From Methanosarcina flavescens (GTDB lineage: Archaea; Halobacteriota; Methanosarcinia; Methanosarcinales; Methanosarcinaceae): a DNA stretch of 64,000 nt. How positions within the stretch are numbered: position 1 is the first letter of the stretch; every line of letters begins with the position of its first letter. A model generated the notes under the pieces. The model saw only the letters and a list, made by a program, of their open reading frames with translations, was not told where the DNA came from and did not search any database. The stretch spans positions 1,922,001-1,986,000 of the forward strand of contig NZ_CP032683.1 in the NCBI RefSeq assembly GCF_001304615.2, written 5' to 3'. The position numbers and the translations under genes were made by a program. Shown here piece after piece: positions 26,788 to 35,194 of this stretch.

Positions 26788-27543
26788 CTACTTTCTTGTT
26801 TCGGGAAGTTTAGAAAGAGCGTCTTCTATTTCGATCGCTTTCTCAAAAGAAAGCCCAAGTGGAACTTCAAAGTCTTCATATCCACTATGCTTTCTTGAGC
26901 CCTTGCACCCGAATGATAGGCCCATGCCCTGCCTGTAGGCAAGTACGGTACAGTCCCCGCAAATTGAGGCTGCACCCATCGTATCCAGTACTGCCCTCTT
27001 TCCTTCCGAATAGGCACCCGCCTGAACAATGCGCATAGCTTTTTCAGGCTTCAGAAAAAGAATCATCACATCAAAATTACCTTTATTCAGGGACAGGGGT
27101 TCTACTTTTATAAAGCAGAACCTTTTTTCCAATCTCGGAAGTGATAAAGCTGCATTTTCCGCAGCCTTCGAGTTCTTATATCTTCCGGAGTTCAGGTAGT
27201 AAGCAGCAGGACTCTTCTCTGAGAAACCCAGTACATAATTTCCTGGGGAGCATCTCTGCCCTGAGACAAGGAACTCTTCTCCCATACGGGCTTTCTGCAC
27301 AAGTTCGCAAAAAAGAAAGCGGGATTTTTCAGGAGAATTTTCATCTCCTACGTCGGACACTCTCTCCAAGGCTTTCCCGTTGACATCTCTTTTAGTTTCA
27401 TGCCCTATTTCATTCTCTAACTCACTCTCGATTTCATTTCCGACTTCGTGCCCTATTTCAAAAGTTACACACACAGGCTCGCCGGTCTACATCAGCCGGC
27501 TGAGCTCAGGATATCTCGAGAAAGGGCTTTTTCTGGTTTGCAT
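26788..27543 (-). CDS. DUF169 family protein with an in-frame TAG codon (pyrrolysine candidate)
   Basis: Reading from ATG 27541-27543 gives 251 codons with one internal TAG at 27487-27489 (codon 19) and a final TAG at 26788. AGGAG stands 7 nt before this ATG, 26 bp after the sepS stop. Codons on both sides of the amber continue the family N-terminus: ELSRLM, amber, TGEPVCVTFE corresponds to the usual LLGLKGEPVAVKF-type motif of DUF169. Beginning after the amber (GTG 27474) would cut into that motif and has no good ribosome site. The C-terminal half carries GDCTVLAYRQGMGLSFGCKGSR, the conserved cysteine-containing core. An acidic insert (about residues 32-55) is repetitive. Function unknown; probably co-transcribed with sepS. 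Confidence 0.75.
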
Positions 27544-27569
27544 GCGCCTGCTCCTGTTTTTTCTGACCT

Positions 27570-29189
27570 TCAGAGGAATTCCGCTTTTACAGACGTGAAA
27601 ACCGGGCCCCTCATATCTATTTTTTTCTTTTTGCCCGTGATATAGCGCTGAGCAACAGGATCTATTCTCAGATTGATTTCTGAAGGAACTTTGGCGATTC
27701 TTACCCTGACTATGTGCTCGGTCGCTCCCGACATTGCAGCTTCTTCAATCTCCTTGGCAGCCTGGGCTGCAAATGCTTCTATGAAACGGATTCCTGCTCT
27801 TGCAGAGTGGTTTTCAAAAGCTTTTTGCCACTTTTTAGTGTTTGGAATTCCTATGAGGTCTCCCTGATAGGCTACAACCTCATTGAAAGCCGCAGGTCCG
27901 CAAAGCTTTGTATTTTCTTCAGGCTCGATCACGGAAACTTTTACTTTTCTGCCGCAGACTTCTCCTTCCCAGGCAGGGAATTCACAGGGACTGGGTTCTT
28001 CTCCATGCAGCTCGCACTGGGAAACGATTGCAGTTGCAATTGCATTACCTTCTTGAGTTTCAGGCACTTTATCTACGAAAACCTGTTTTGCAAGTTCACC
28101 ATCTGACATCTCCCATTCTGTATACTGTGGAATCTGAGGATAAGTAAGGGAACGTACATCAGGAGCATCATGCAGAATCATTGCCAGCCTTTCCACTCCA
28201 AGCCCGAGATTCATGACAGGATACGGAATATCATATTCTGCAAGAGCTGTTGGGGAATATATTCCGAAAGTTGCAACCTCAATCCAGCCGTCCGAGTATT
28301 TTGAATTAGAGCCTACAAGTTTCGGATGGAAGGCAAATACCTCGGTTTGAGTGTCTGGAATATAGTACTTACTGCGCTTTTCATCGGGCCTGAAAAGGAA
28401 TTTTTCAAATCCAAACTGGGAAAGCAGTCCTTCTGCAACAGCTTTTCCGTGATCAACAGTCACATCCTCATCCATTATTACGCAGGAAGCCGAGTAGTAG
28501 GTCATGAGCCTTGAGGCATCCTCCTGCTGTTCTCGCCTGAAGCAGCGATCTATGGAGAAAAAATGGAAAGGAGGCTCCTGCCTCTCGAGGAGGGCGCCAA
28601 GGGAAATGAACCAGCCGCTAGTCATGTGGCTGCGGAGTGTCTTTGTGCTTGCTTGCGGCACAAGTTCTTTAAACTCAGGAAAAACCCTGTCAATCATATC
28701 GGCAACAAGGGCGTCGGATACTCCAAGCATCGCTGAAATCTCAGGTACAAGATCGTCTCCTTCAATCTTTCCTTTTTTATATGAATGGAGAACCTGCCTG
28801 ATCTTATTTATCCCTTCATCGCCTATATCTCCGAGAATTTCTTTTATCTGCGCGATGCGCTCATCGGAAATTCCAACATTAGGCCTTGGCAAGCCTGCAA
28901 GATAGAAACAGCGATCCAGAACTGCAAGAGCTTCGCTTCCAAACTGTTTGCGTACCTCTTTATCATCTACAATCAGAGGATTCATCATCTCTTCAAAACC
29001 CATTCTCAGATAGGCTTCTCTGAGTTTTTGGATTGTATCGTAAACCGGATGTGCTTTTCCATATCTCAGAGTGATTCTGGGGTAACGTTCGTTCAGAGTA
29101 GGTGTCCTGACCAGTTTTTTACCTTCGTTCCAGGTAAGGTCGAAGTTCTCCCTTGCATCCTTTTTAATTTTTTCCGGATCAAATTTCAT
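27570..29189 (-). CDS. sepS: O-phosphoseryl-tRNA(Cys) synthetase (SepRS)
   Basis: 539 residues, the family length. Charges tRNA-Cys with O-phosphoserine, which SepCysS then converts to Cys-tRNA; this is the methanogen route to cysteine. Class II motifs: the start MKFDPEKIKKDARENFDLTW and LNERYPRITL, motif 2 around FSIDRCFRREQQEDASRLM, and motif 3 in LGLGVERLAMI. A ribosome site AGAGG lies 6 nt before the ATG. A DUF169 gene follows 26 bp downstream. Its N-terminus and length separate it from PheS, to which it is distantly related. Confidence 0.96.
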   Translation of the reverse strand: MKFDPEKIKKDARENFDLTWNEGKKLVRTPTLNERYPRITLRYGKAHPVYDTIQKLREAYLRMGFEEMMNPLIVDDKEVRKQFGSEALAVLDRCFYLAGLPRPNVGISDERIAQIKEILGDIGDEGINKIRQVLHSYKKGKIEGDDLVPEISAMLGVSDALVADMIDRVFPEFKELVPQASTKTLRSHMTSGWFISLGALLERQEPPFHFFSIDRCFRREQQEDASRLMTYYSASCVIMDEDVTVDHGKAVAEGLLSQFGFEKFLFRPDEKRSKYYIPDTQTEVFAFHPKLVGSNSKYSDGWIEVATFGIYSPTALAEYDIPYPVMNLGLGVERLAMILHDAPDVRSLTYPQIPQYTEWEMSDGELAKQVFVDKVPETQEGNAIATAIVSQCELHGEEPSPCEFPAWEGEVCGRKVKVSVIEPEENTKLCGPAAFNEVVAYQGDLIGIPNTKKWQKAFENHSARAGIRFIEAFAAQAAKEIEEAAMSGATEHIVRVRIAKVPSEINLRIDPVAQRYITGKKKKIDMRGPVFTSVKAEFL

Positions 29190-29582
29190 GTATATCCTCT
29201 TATAACAGATTATTGGAATTTATATCTTATAACAGACTAATGAAATTTATATCTTAACTGAAATTCTGAATCGATATACTGGAAGTTTAAACAGATCTGC
29301 TGAAACTTTAAATCTGTGAAACTGGAGTCTAAACAGGTTTAGAGAAATTCTAAATTAGTCAATTTGGAGAAATCTCGCGCATAAAACTTAAATTAAACAG
29401 TTAAACTGCTAAACGGCTGAGTAATTGTTAAAACAATAAATGGTTTAATAGTTATCGGGTAAGCTTTATATTAACGGGTTGCGATTTAATCCTCTATTCT
29501 AACTCTCAAAGCTCAAAAAATGCTGGACTATTCAATGTTTTACATTCTTCTATCTAAACTTTTCTAAAGTCTATATATGTCT
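29190..29582. other. AT-rich gap with short direct repeats
   Basis: No gene seen. An approximately 30-bp segment with ATATCTTATAACAGA is repeated just upstream of sepS (about 29193-29240). TCTAAAGTCT occurs at the translin stop and again 13-14 bp beyond it. Confidence 0.3.
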
Positions 29583-30206
29583 CTAAAGTCTGGATTCCAG
29601 ATTCTGCATTGCGCTTTCAAGCCTTTTCTGACCGATTGCATTGACAACATCGCCGCGTGTCTTTTCTAAAAGGGAGCGGGACACATCGGTTTTTCTTCTC
29701 AGTCCCCTGGTTATAGCATCAGGATAGTCAAAGTCCATAATCATTGCATGGATGTTTTCCATGATGCCTAAAAACGCTTCGGCTTTCTCAAAGGATTCAT
29801 CTCTTATAAGATCAAGGACATGTCTCCTGAGCTCACCTACAACGTCCCCAAGACCGTTAAGATAGGCTGCATATTCAACTCTTAAGTCATCAGGAGAGGG
29901 AATATTTTTGTCTTCCTTCAACAGGCTGCTGAGGACTGAGACTTCCGTATATTCCTGCTGGGCATGTTCTACAAAGCCTGCATGATAAATGTCGGCATGC
30001 CCCTTGAAAAGAACCTCAAGTCTCTCAAGCGCTTTCCCAGCAGTTTTAATACTTTTGTCCGCCTTCTCGAAGTCCTGACTGTGAAGAGCAAATGAGGCTG
30101 TCCTGCATTCCCTGACAACTTCGCGGGATATCTTCAATCCTTCTTCCCTTATACTATCTTTAGCCTCAAAATTTTCCCTTATTCGGGCAGAAATCTCTTC
30201 AAACAT
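29583..30206 (-). CDS. Translin family protein
   Basis: 207 residues, all-helical, with the translin core features SREVVRECRTASFALH and the C-terminal GLRRKTDVSRSLLEKTRGDV that ends the fold. Eukaryotic translin/TRAX bind and cut RNA; archaeal members can act as RNases, with acidic residues from the family in EYAAYLNGLGDVVGELRRH. It stops at TAG; two more TAG codons follow in frame before a TGA about 15 codons later. A G-rich ribosome site (GGGGGG) lies upstream of the ATG, and a TATA box is at 30276-30285. Confidence 0.85.
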   Translation of the reverse strand: MFEEISARIRENFEAKDSIREEGLKISREVVRECRTASFALHSQDFEKADKSIKTAGKALERLEVLFKGHADIYHAGFVEHAQQEYTEVSVLSSLLKEDKNIPSPDDLRVEYAAYLNGLGDVVGELRRHVLDLIRDESFEKAEAFLGIMENIHAMIMDFDYPDAITRGLRRKTDVSRSLLEKTRGDVVNAIGQKRLESAMQNLESRL

Positions 30207-30275
30207 AATTTTAATACCCCCCTTTAATGTTTCTCAGTCTCTTCATAGTTTACTTCTCTACTAAAACTGAGTGCT

Positions 30276-30285
30276 CTTATATATT
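30276..30285 (-). promoter_or_regulatory. Translin promoter TATA box
   Basis: Minus-strand AATATATAAG, about 70 bp before the translin ATG. The rest of 30207-30810 is AT-rich. A minus-strand stretch near 30590-30720 looks weakly protein-like (EMILLKNPKLQLILKKEPKG) but is broken by stops and has no start. Confidence 0.45.
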
Positions 30286-30810
30286 CTGTCTGTTTTGTAT
30301 TTCACTTATTTTGTATAATTCACATATTTTCATGTATTTTATATTTTTTAATCTCTTTTTTGAGATTCCAGAAACTCTCCTCTGAAAATTTTTTCTAATT
30401 GTATTATGTCTATGATAATGTATCAACGGTAGATAATTTCACTGTGCTAACCGAATCAGAAATTGTCTATTCTCTTTCGAATATTAAACTCAATCTAGCC
30501 ATAAAAAGATTTAAAAAATATTTAAAAAGATTTAAAAAAAGGAGGAAAAAAGTTTTTCCTTGTCGATATCCTCTAACCCTCCGGAGTAATTCCAGAATCA
30601 GCTCGAAATAGCCAGTAGAACAGTAAGGTTTTTTCCTTTCGGCTCTTTTTTTAGAATTAGCTGGAGTTTGGGATTTTTTAACAGGATCATCTCAAGAGAC
30701 GCACCTGAGCTTGCTTATTTTCTGGAGCTCATCTGTTCTCAGATCGCGCCCCGAGTGAATTCCGCTTTTATTTTTTAAAGAATCTATCTTTACAGATTAT
30801 TCATTACAGG

Positions 30811-31083
30811 TTATTCATCTACAGGAATGGTCTCAAGCTGACTTGAAAGATTCCATATCAAAGTTCTTGTGTGCAGAGGAAGGTTAGGATCATTGCTTAT
30901 ATCTTCGAGAATGGAAATGCTTGATGCTGCTCTAAGAAAGAGAGGTTCGGATTCGTTGTTCAGTATGTCCATAATTTCATTCACGGAACGCCTGATATTT
31001 CTTGGAACTGAAGAGTCGCTGTTTATACTTTCTAAGACCTGAAGACATTGTCTGATAACTTCTGCTGAATCATTTGATGACAC
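30811..31083 (-). CDS. UPF0147 family protein
   Basis: About 90 residues, fully helical, with the family segments [21 protein letters not shown] and [20 protein letters not shown]. It is conserved across euryarchaea and has no known function. GTG at 31081-31083 is preferred because GAAGGT lies about 7 nt upstream and family members start at this point; a TTG at 31104 would add seven residues. Monocistronic. Confidence 0.82.
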   Translation of the reverse strand: MSSNDSAEVIRQCLQVLESINSDSSVPRNIRRSVNEIMDILNNESEPLFLRAASSISILEDISNDPNLPLHTRTLIWNLSSQLETIPVDE

Positions 31084-31344
31084 TCGAATCACCTTCGCAG
31101 TCAATTATTATTGTAAAAATTAGAGCTAATAGATTAGTCTAAGACAGGCTTGGTATATAAAATATTATCGGTGATTTTCAAGGTTACCTGCTTTAGAGTC
31201 TGCCCTTTGTGGTTCTGAGTTTGTTGCTTTTTTCAGGCTGCGTAGGGTGATATTAACCTCATACCCAGCGAGTTACAGGAAAAATTTTATAAAATAAATG
31301 AGAAGCAAATGAATTAGAAGTTGTGAATAAGGAAGGTCAGGTAA

Positions 31345-31980
31345 ATGGATTCCGAAAAAGATAAAAAAGTAAAGCGAATAGCACGTTTCCTTGAAATCGG
31401 AGGAACAATGCTTGCTGAGCATTGTAAAGTTTGCGGGGCCCCAAAATTCCGTTATCAAGGTAAAGTAATTTGTCCTGTATGTGATGTCCAGGAAGAGGAA
31501 GAAGCTCAAGAACCAGCCTTAGATGCCCAGGTTCCTGAGTCCAGATCGTACACAGAAAAAGGCAGATCTTCTTTTGAGACCAAAAAAAGAACCCAGGCTC
31601 ACAGGCAAAAACCTCGTTTTGGGCTGAGAACCTCTGAAGCTGCTGTAGAAGAGGAAAAAGCTATTGAGCCGCTAGAAGAGGAGATTTCCAGGGTACCCCA
31701 AGATAAAGAAGAAACAGGAAATACAATGCCTGTAACTCCAGTGGCTCCTGCAACAGCTGCAACCAAGGCAGCACCCACAGGAAGAGTGGAAAAACTGGCT
31801 GCCTCATCGAAGGTATCCGGAACTTACGGAGACCGGAAAATACTGGAAGACCTTCTCTTTAAAAAGATGATCGATATTGCAGATTCCCTCCAAGATGAAA
31901 CCGATCCGCACAGTATTGCCGAGGATTTAGGGCTAATTGAAAAAGGACTTGGGCTTATAGAGCGCCTGAGACAGTTATAA
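31345..31980 (+). CDS. Zinc-ribbon protein of the SSSCA1/ZNRD2 (autoantigen p27) family
   Basis: 211 residues. The N-terminus (about 10-50) has the family pattern: ARFLEIGGTMLAEHC, then CKVCGAP and CPVC cysteine pairs forming a zinc ribbon. The rest is a low-complexity acidic/Ala linker ending in a short conserved helix (LLFKKMIDIADSLQDETD). Function in archaea unknown. The stop TAA is followed by TAG and TAA. A 30-bp minisatellite starts 22 bp later. Confidence 0.8.
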   Translation: MDSEKDKKVKRIARFLEIGGTMLAEHCKVCGAPKFRYQGKVICPVCDVQEEEEAQEPALDAQVPESRSYTEKGRSSFETKKRTQAHRQKPRFGLRTSEAAVEEEKAIEPLEEEISRVPQDKEETGNTMPVTPVAPATAATKAAPTGRVEKLAASSKVSGTYGDRKILEDLLFKKMIDIADSLQDETDPHSIAEDLGLIEKGLGLIERLRQL

Positions 31981-32002
31981 TAGTAAAAAGAAAGGAAAAT
32001 AC

Positions 32003-32242
32003 ATGAAAGTAAAGTAGAAACAAATAGAAGATATAAAAGTAAAGTAGAAACAAAGAAAATACATGAAAGTAAATTAGAAATAAAGAGAAGACAGGAAAGT
32101 AAATTAGGGACAAAGAAAAGACATGAAAGTAAATTAAAAACAAAGAGAAGACAGAAAAGTAAAGTAAAAACAAAGAAAAGACAGGAAAGTAAAGTAAAAA
32201 CAAAGAAAAGACAGGAAAGTAAAGTAAAAACGAAGAATAGAA
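32003..32242. repeat. 30-bp minisatellite, eight units
   Basis: Units start at 32003 and recur every 30 bp to 32242. The consensus is roughly AGGAAAGTAAAGTAAAAACA followed by AAGAAAAGAC, purine-rich on the plus strand. Divergence rises toward the left end. Stops fall in all plus frames, so it is not coding on that strand. It separates the convergent zinc-ribbon and hef genes. Confidence 0.9.
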
Positions 32243-32295
32243 GAAAACAGGGTAGGGAAGAAGAGAAAATATCTAAGGAAACCTGGCTCCTCAAC

Positions 32296-35073
32296 TTATC
32301 CGTTATAAGGGGTTTCAAGGATCTCCCTGATTTTGGCTGCTCTCTTTGGACCTATTAATTTTACTTTCTTGAGTTCCTTGGCATCAGCCTTCATAATAGC
32401 CTCCACAGACCCAAAATGTAAAAGAAGGTTTCTTGCAGCTTTCGGCCCTATGTCTGCTATCGCGGAGACAAGATACTCCTGCTGCTCAGTAAGGGTATGG
32501 GTTGACTTTTTCCCGTGGGGGTTTACTTCACGCTTATTATCCGTCTGCTCACGCTTTGCAAGCATTTTTAATATTGCAGCACTCTCTTCCTCATCTCTTG
32601 AATATAACAGTGAAACTCCAAAATCAATGGCAATGGATATCAGGGAGCCGTAAATGGCATTTGGATTGATTTGTCGTGAAGTGAAAAGTTCCGTTCCTTC
32701 AATAATAAGAACGGGTTTTTGATACGCTCTTGTAAGGTCCGATAACTGCGCAAAGAGATTACGCTTTCCGGCAATAAGAGAATTTACAAAGTCATCCGTG
32801 CGCTTTCTTTCCACTGCAAGTCGATCGCTTACAACGTAATCCCCAATTTCAAGTGCTGCAAAACTGACTTCTACTCCAAGCCTGTCAAGAACATTTGCAA
32901 CCCCGCTTTTTGCTTCCCTGTAATCGACCACTATTTTAAGAGTTTCGGGTGTGGTCTCTATCCCGGGCACTTCTACGGCTGGTTCAGGTTCATATTCCTC
33001 TTCAGGTTCTTTTGAAGCTTCAGATCCAGATTCAACTTTAATTTCAGATTTCTTTCCAGAAATAGTTTCGAAATCTACTAGGGTCTTTTGCTTTTCTTTT
33101 ACAATTTCCTCTTTAGTTTTCTCCCCATCCTTTTGTTCTTTCCCTTTTTCGCTTTTTTCCCATATCCTGTTTTCTTTTCCTTCTCTGTTCCCGGCTTCGA
33201 AGCTATTTTCTTTTATTTCTTCGTTCTCCCTGCCGTAATCTGAGTCTTCATCCGTGTTCCTATTACCTAAAGTTATATCTATAGTTAGATCATTGCTGTC
33301 TGTAGTTTTATCCTTACAGTTTACAGCTAAATCGCTGGTCTCCCGTTTTAGATTGAGATTTTTCTGCACTAAATCTCCGATTCCCTGTTTTAAACGTGTA
33401 ATTTCCGGCTCTTTGGCTTTATTATGTATGATTACCGTTTTATCAGTTTTATTATTTGAAATTAGAGCTCCGGATTCAAAATCAGAAATTTTAGAGCTCT
33501 GCTTTGTGTCATTAGGAACCAGCAGGGCTTCAAGCCCCTGTATGCTATTAAGCATCCTTTTTTCCTTGTTCTTGCTGCTCCAGTAATAAGCTTCATCACG
33601 TGTACCTTTTGTCACAAGTACAATCACTCTGCCTTTATGCTGTCTCCCTGTCCTGCCTTTGCGCTGGATGCTCCGGATTTCCGAAGGAATGGGTTCGTAA
33701 AAGAGTACCAGGTCTGTAGAAGGAATATCAAGTCCCTCTTCGGCAACTGAGGTAGCTACAAGTACATTATATTCTCCTGCCCTAAACTTATTGAGGATCT
33801 CTACCTGTTGCTTTTGCGTAAGCCCTTTGTCCTTGCGGCGCGAAGCCTGTCCCACAAAGCGGGTAGGTACAACTCCCGGAACTTCGGATAGGGCATTTGT
33901 CACTAACTCTGCTGTGTCCCTGTAATTCGTAAAAACAATTACTCTGGACTCAGGGCTTCCTTTCAGTTGCTCGGACACGATCTTTCGCGCAAGTTCGAGT
34001 TTAGGATGTTCGATCTCGCATTCCTTTACCCTGTGGAGGGTTTTTCTCATAAAGAGATCATCCATTAATCTTTTTGCAGCTTTGCTTGCACTATTTGAAG
34101 AGGCATCTGCATCCAGTTTCTCCAGATACTTCCTGAGGGTTTCAAGTCCCTGAGTCTCAACCATCTCCACAGCATGGTTTACCTTTACCATTTCAGCAAG
34201 CACTGATAGGGCAGTAAAAACTGCAGGATCGCCCCCCATTCGGATCTCACCCTGAAGTTTCTTCTGGAGAAGCAGGAGGTCTTTTTTGGAGACATATTTC
34301 CCGCTGCCTGCCGAAAAACCCAAGCCTCTTATTATTCCGAGCCGGTCATCAAAGATTTTTTCAAGATAGCCCCGGATCTCAGCCATCTCGGAAGGGAGCT
34401 GTACCTGAAGCCATTCTATCTCCTTTTCCTGCACATAAGGGCGGACATCTCTGTCTTTCTCAGTCTTCACCGACACATTCTCAACATGCAAATTCTGACA
34501 GACCTCCGAGATTTTCTCATCCGAACTGCCAGGGCTTGCAGTAATTCCGAGCACATGAGGATTTTTTGCGCTCTCGAAATATTTTTCCGCAATAAAGGTA
34601 TAAGCATAATTCCCAACTGCCCTGTGAGCTTCATCAAAGGTTATATGGCTTACATTCTCAAGGCTGATTCTTTTTGTAAGAAGGTCATTTTCAATTACCT
34701 GAGGGGTGGACACTATCAATTTTCCCTGCGCCCAGAGCTTTTCCCGTTCTGCAGGGGGAATACTGCCAGTAAAAGCCAGAATCTCTTCTTCGGGAAGAGT
34801 CATAACCTTTTTTAAAAAAATCGCATGTTGCTCCACAAGCGGTTTCGTTGGAGAGAGAATCAGGGCTTTACCCCCATAACGCTGAAGTCTGGAAGCAATC
34901 ACAAAAAGAGCTATAATAGTCTTTCCTAACCCTGTAGGAAGCACAACAAGGCTTGATCTTTCGAGTGCCTTCCCTGCAAGGCTCAACTGATAGAGCCTCT
35001 GCTCAACAGTATCAGGCTTTATCAGCGGGTGCTTCATGAAGGCTGGCTTCTCAGAAAAAAAACTCTTATTCAT
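32296..35073 (-). CDS. hef: Hef: helicase-nuclease for branched DNA (XPF/FANCM-like)
   Basis: 925 residues. An SF2 helicase domain (Walker A PTGLGKT at 46-52, DEAH near 145, motif VI IQRKGRTGR near 475) is joined by a 150-residue charged low-complexity linker to an XPF nuclease domain with ERKRTDD near residue 753, then tandem HhH at 865-920. Hef unwinds and cuts stalled or broken forks in euryarchaea. Both halves retain catalytic motifs, so it is the full-length fusion. The linker here is longer and more repetitive than usual. glyS ends 121 bp upstream on the same strand. Confidence 0.94.
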   Translation of the reverse strand: MNKSFFSEKPAFMKHPLIKPDTVEQRLYQLSLAGKALERSSLVVLPTGLGKTIIALFVIASRLQRYGGKALILSPTKPLVEQHAIFLKKVMTLPEEEILAFTGSIPPAEREKLWAQGKLIVSTPQVIENDLLTKRISLENVSHITFDEAHRAVGNYAYTFIAEKYFESAKNPHVLGITASPGSSDEKISEVCQNLHVENVSVKTEKDRDVRPYVQEKEIEWLQVQLPSEMAEIRGYLEKIFDDRLGIIRGLGFSAGSGKYVSKKDLLLLQKKLQGEIRMGGDPAVFTALSVLAEMVKVNHAVEMVETQGLETLRKYLEKLDADASSNSASKAAKRLMDDLFMRKTLHRVKECEIEHPKLELARKIVSEQLKGSPESRVIVFTNYRDTAELVTNALSEVPGVVPTRFVGQASRRKDKGLTQKQQVEILNKFRAGEYNVLVATSVAEEGLDIPSTDLVLFYEPIPSEIRSIQRKGRTGRQHKGRVIVLVTKGTRDEAYYWSSKNKEKRMLNSIQGLEALLVPNDTKQSSKISDFESGALISNNKTDKTVIIHNKAKEPEITRLKQGIGDLVQKNLNLKRETSDLAVNCKDKTTDSNDLTIDITLGNRNTDEDSDYGRENEEIKENSFEAGNREGKENRIWEKSEKGKEQKDGEKTKEEIVKEKQKTLVDFETISGKKSEIKVESGSEASKEPEEEYEPEPAVEVPGIETTPETLKIVVDYREAKSGVANVLDRLGVEVSFAALEIGDYVVSDRLAVERKRTDDFVNSLIAGKRNLFAQLSDLTRAYQKPVLIIEGTELFTSRQINPNAIYGSLISIAIDFGVSLLYSRDEEESAAILKMLAKREQTDNKREVNPHGKKSTHTLTEQQEYLVSAIADIGPKAARNLLLHFGSVEAIMKADAKELKKVKLIGPKRAAKIREILETPYNG

Positions 35074-35194
35074 TCTGCTTCAGGATCATTTAGTTTGTTT
35101 CAGAGTCTTAATTCAATCATAAAAATATAAACAAATTAAAAGTTTTGCTGCAAGCTTTTCAGCCCACAGCACAGAAACTGCTAATTTTCTGGTT

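Noticed and set aside
30399-30611. 70-codon plus-strand frame upstream of UPF0147
   Set aside because: No ribosome site, Lys/Phe-rich low-complexity sequence from A-runs, no recognisable motif.
31955-32318. Hydrophobic Phe/Leu-rich minus-strand frame over the minisatellite
   Set aside because: It is the translation of a 30-bp noncoding repeat with no ribosome site; composition is an artefact of the poly-purine unit.
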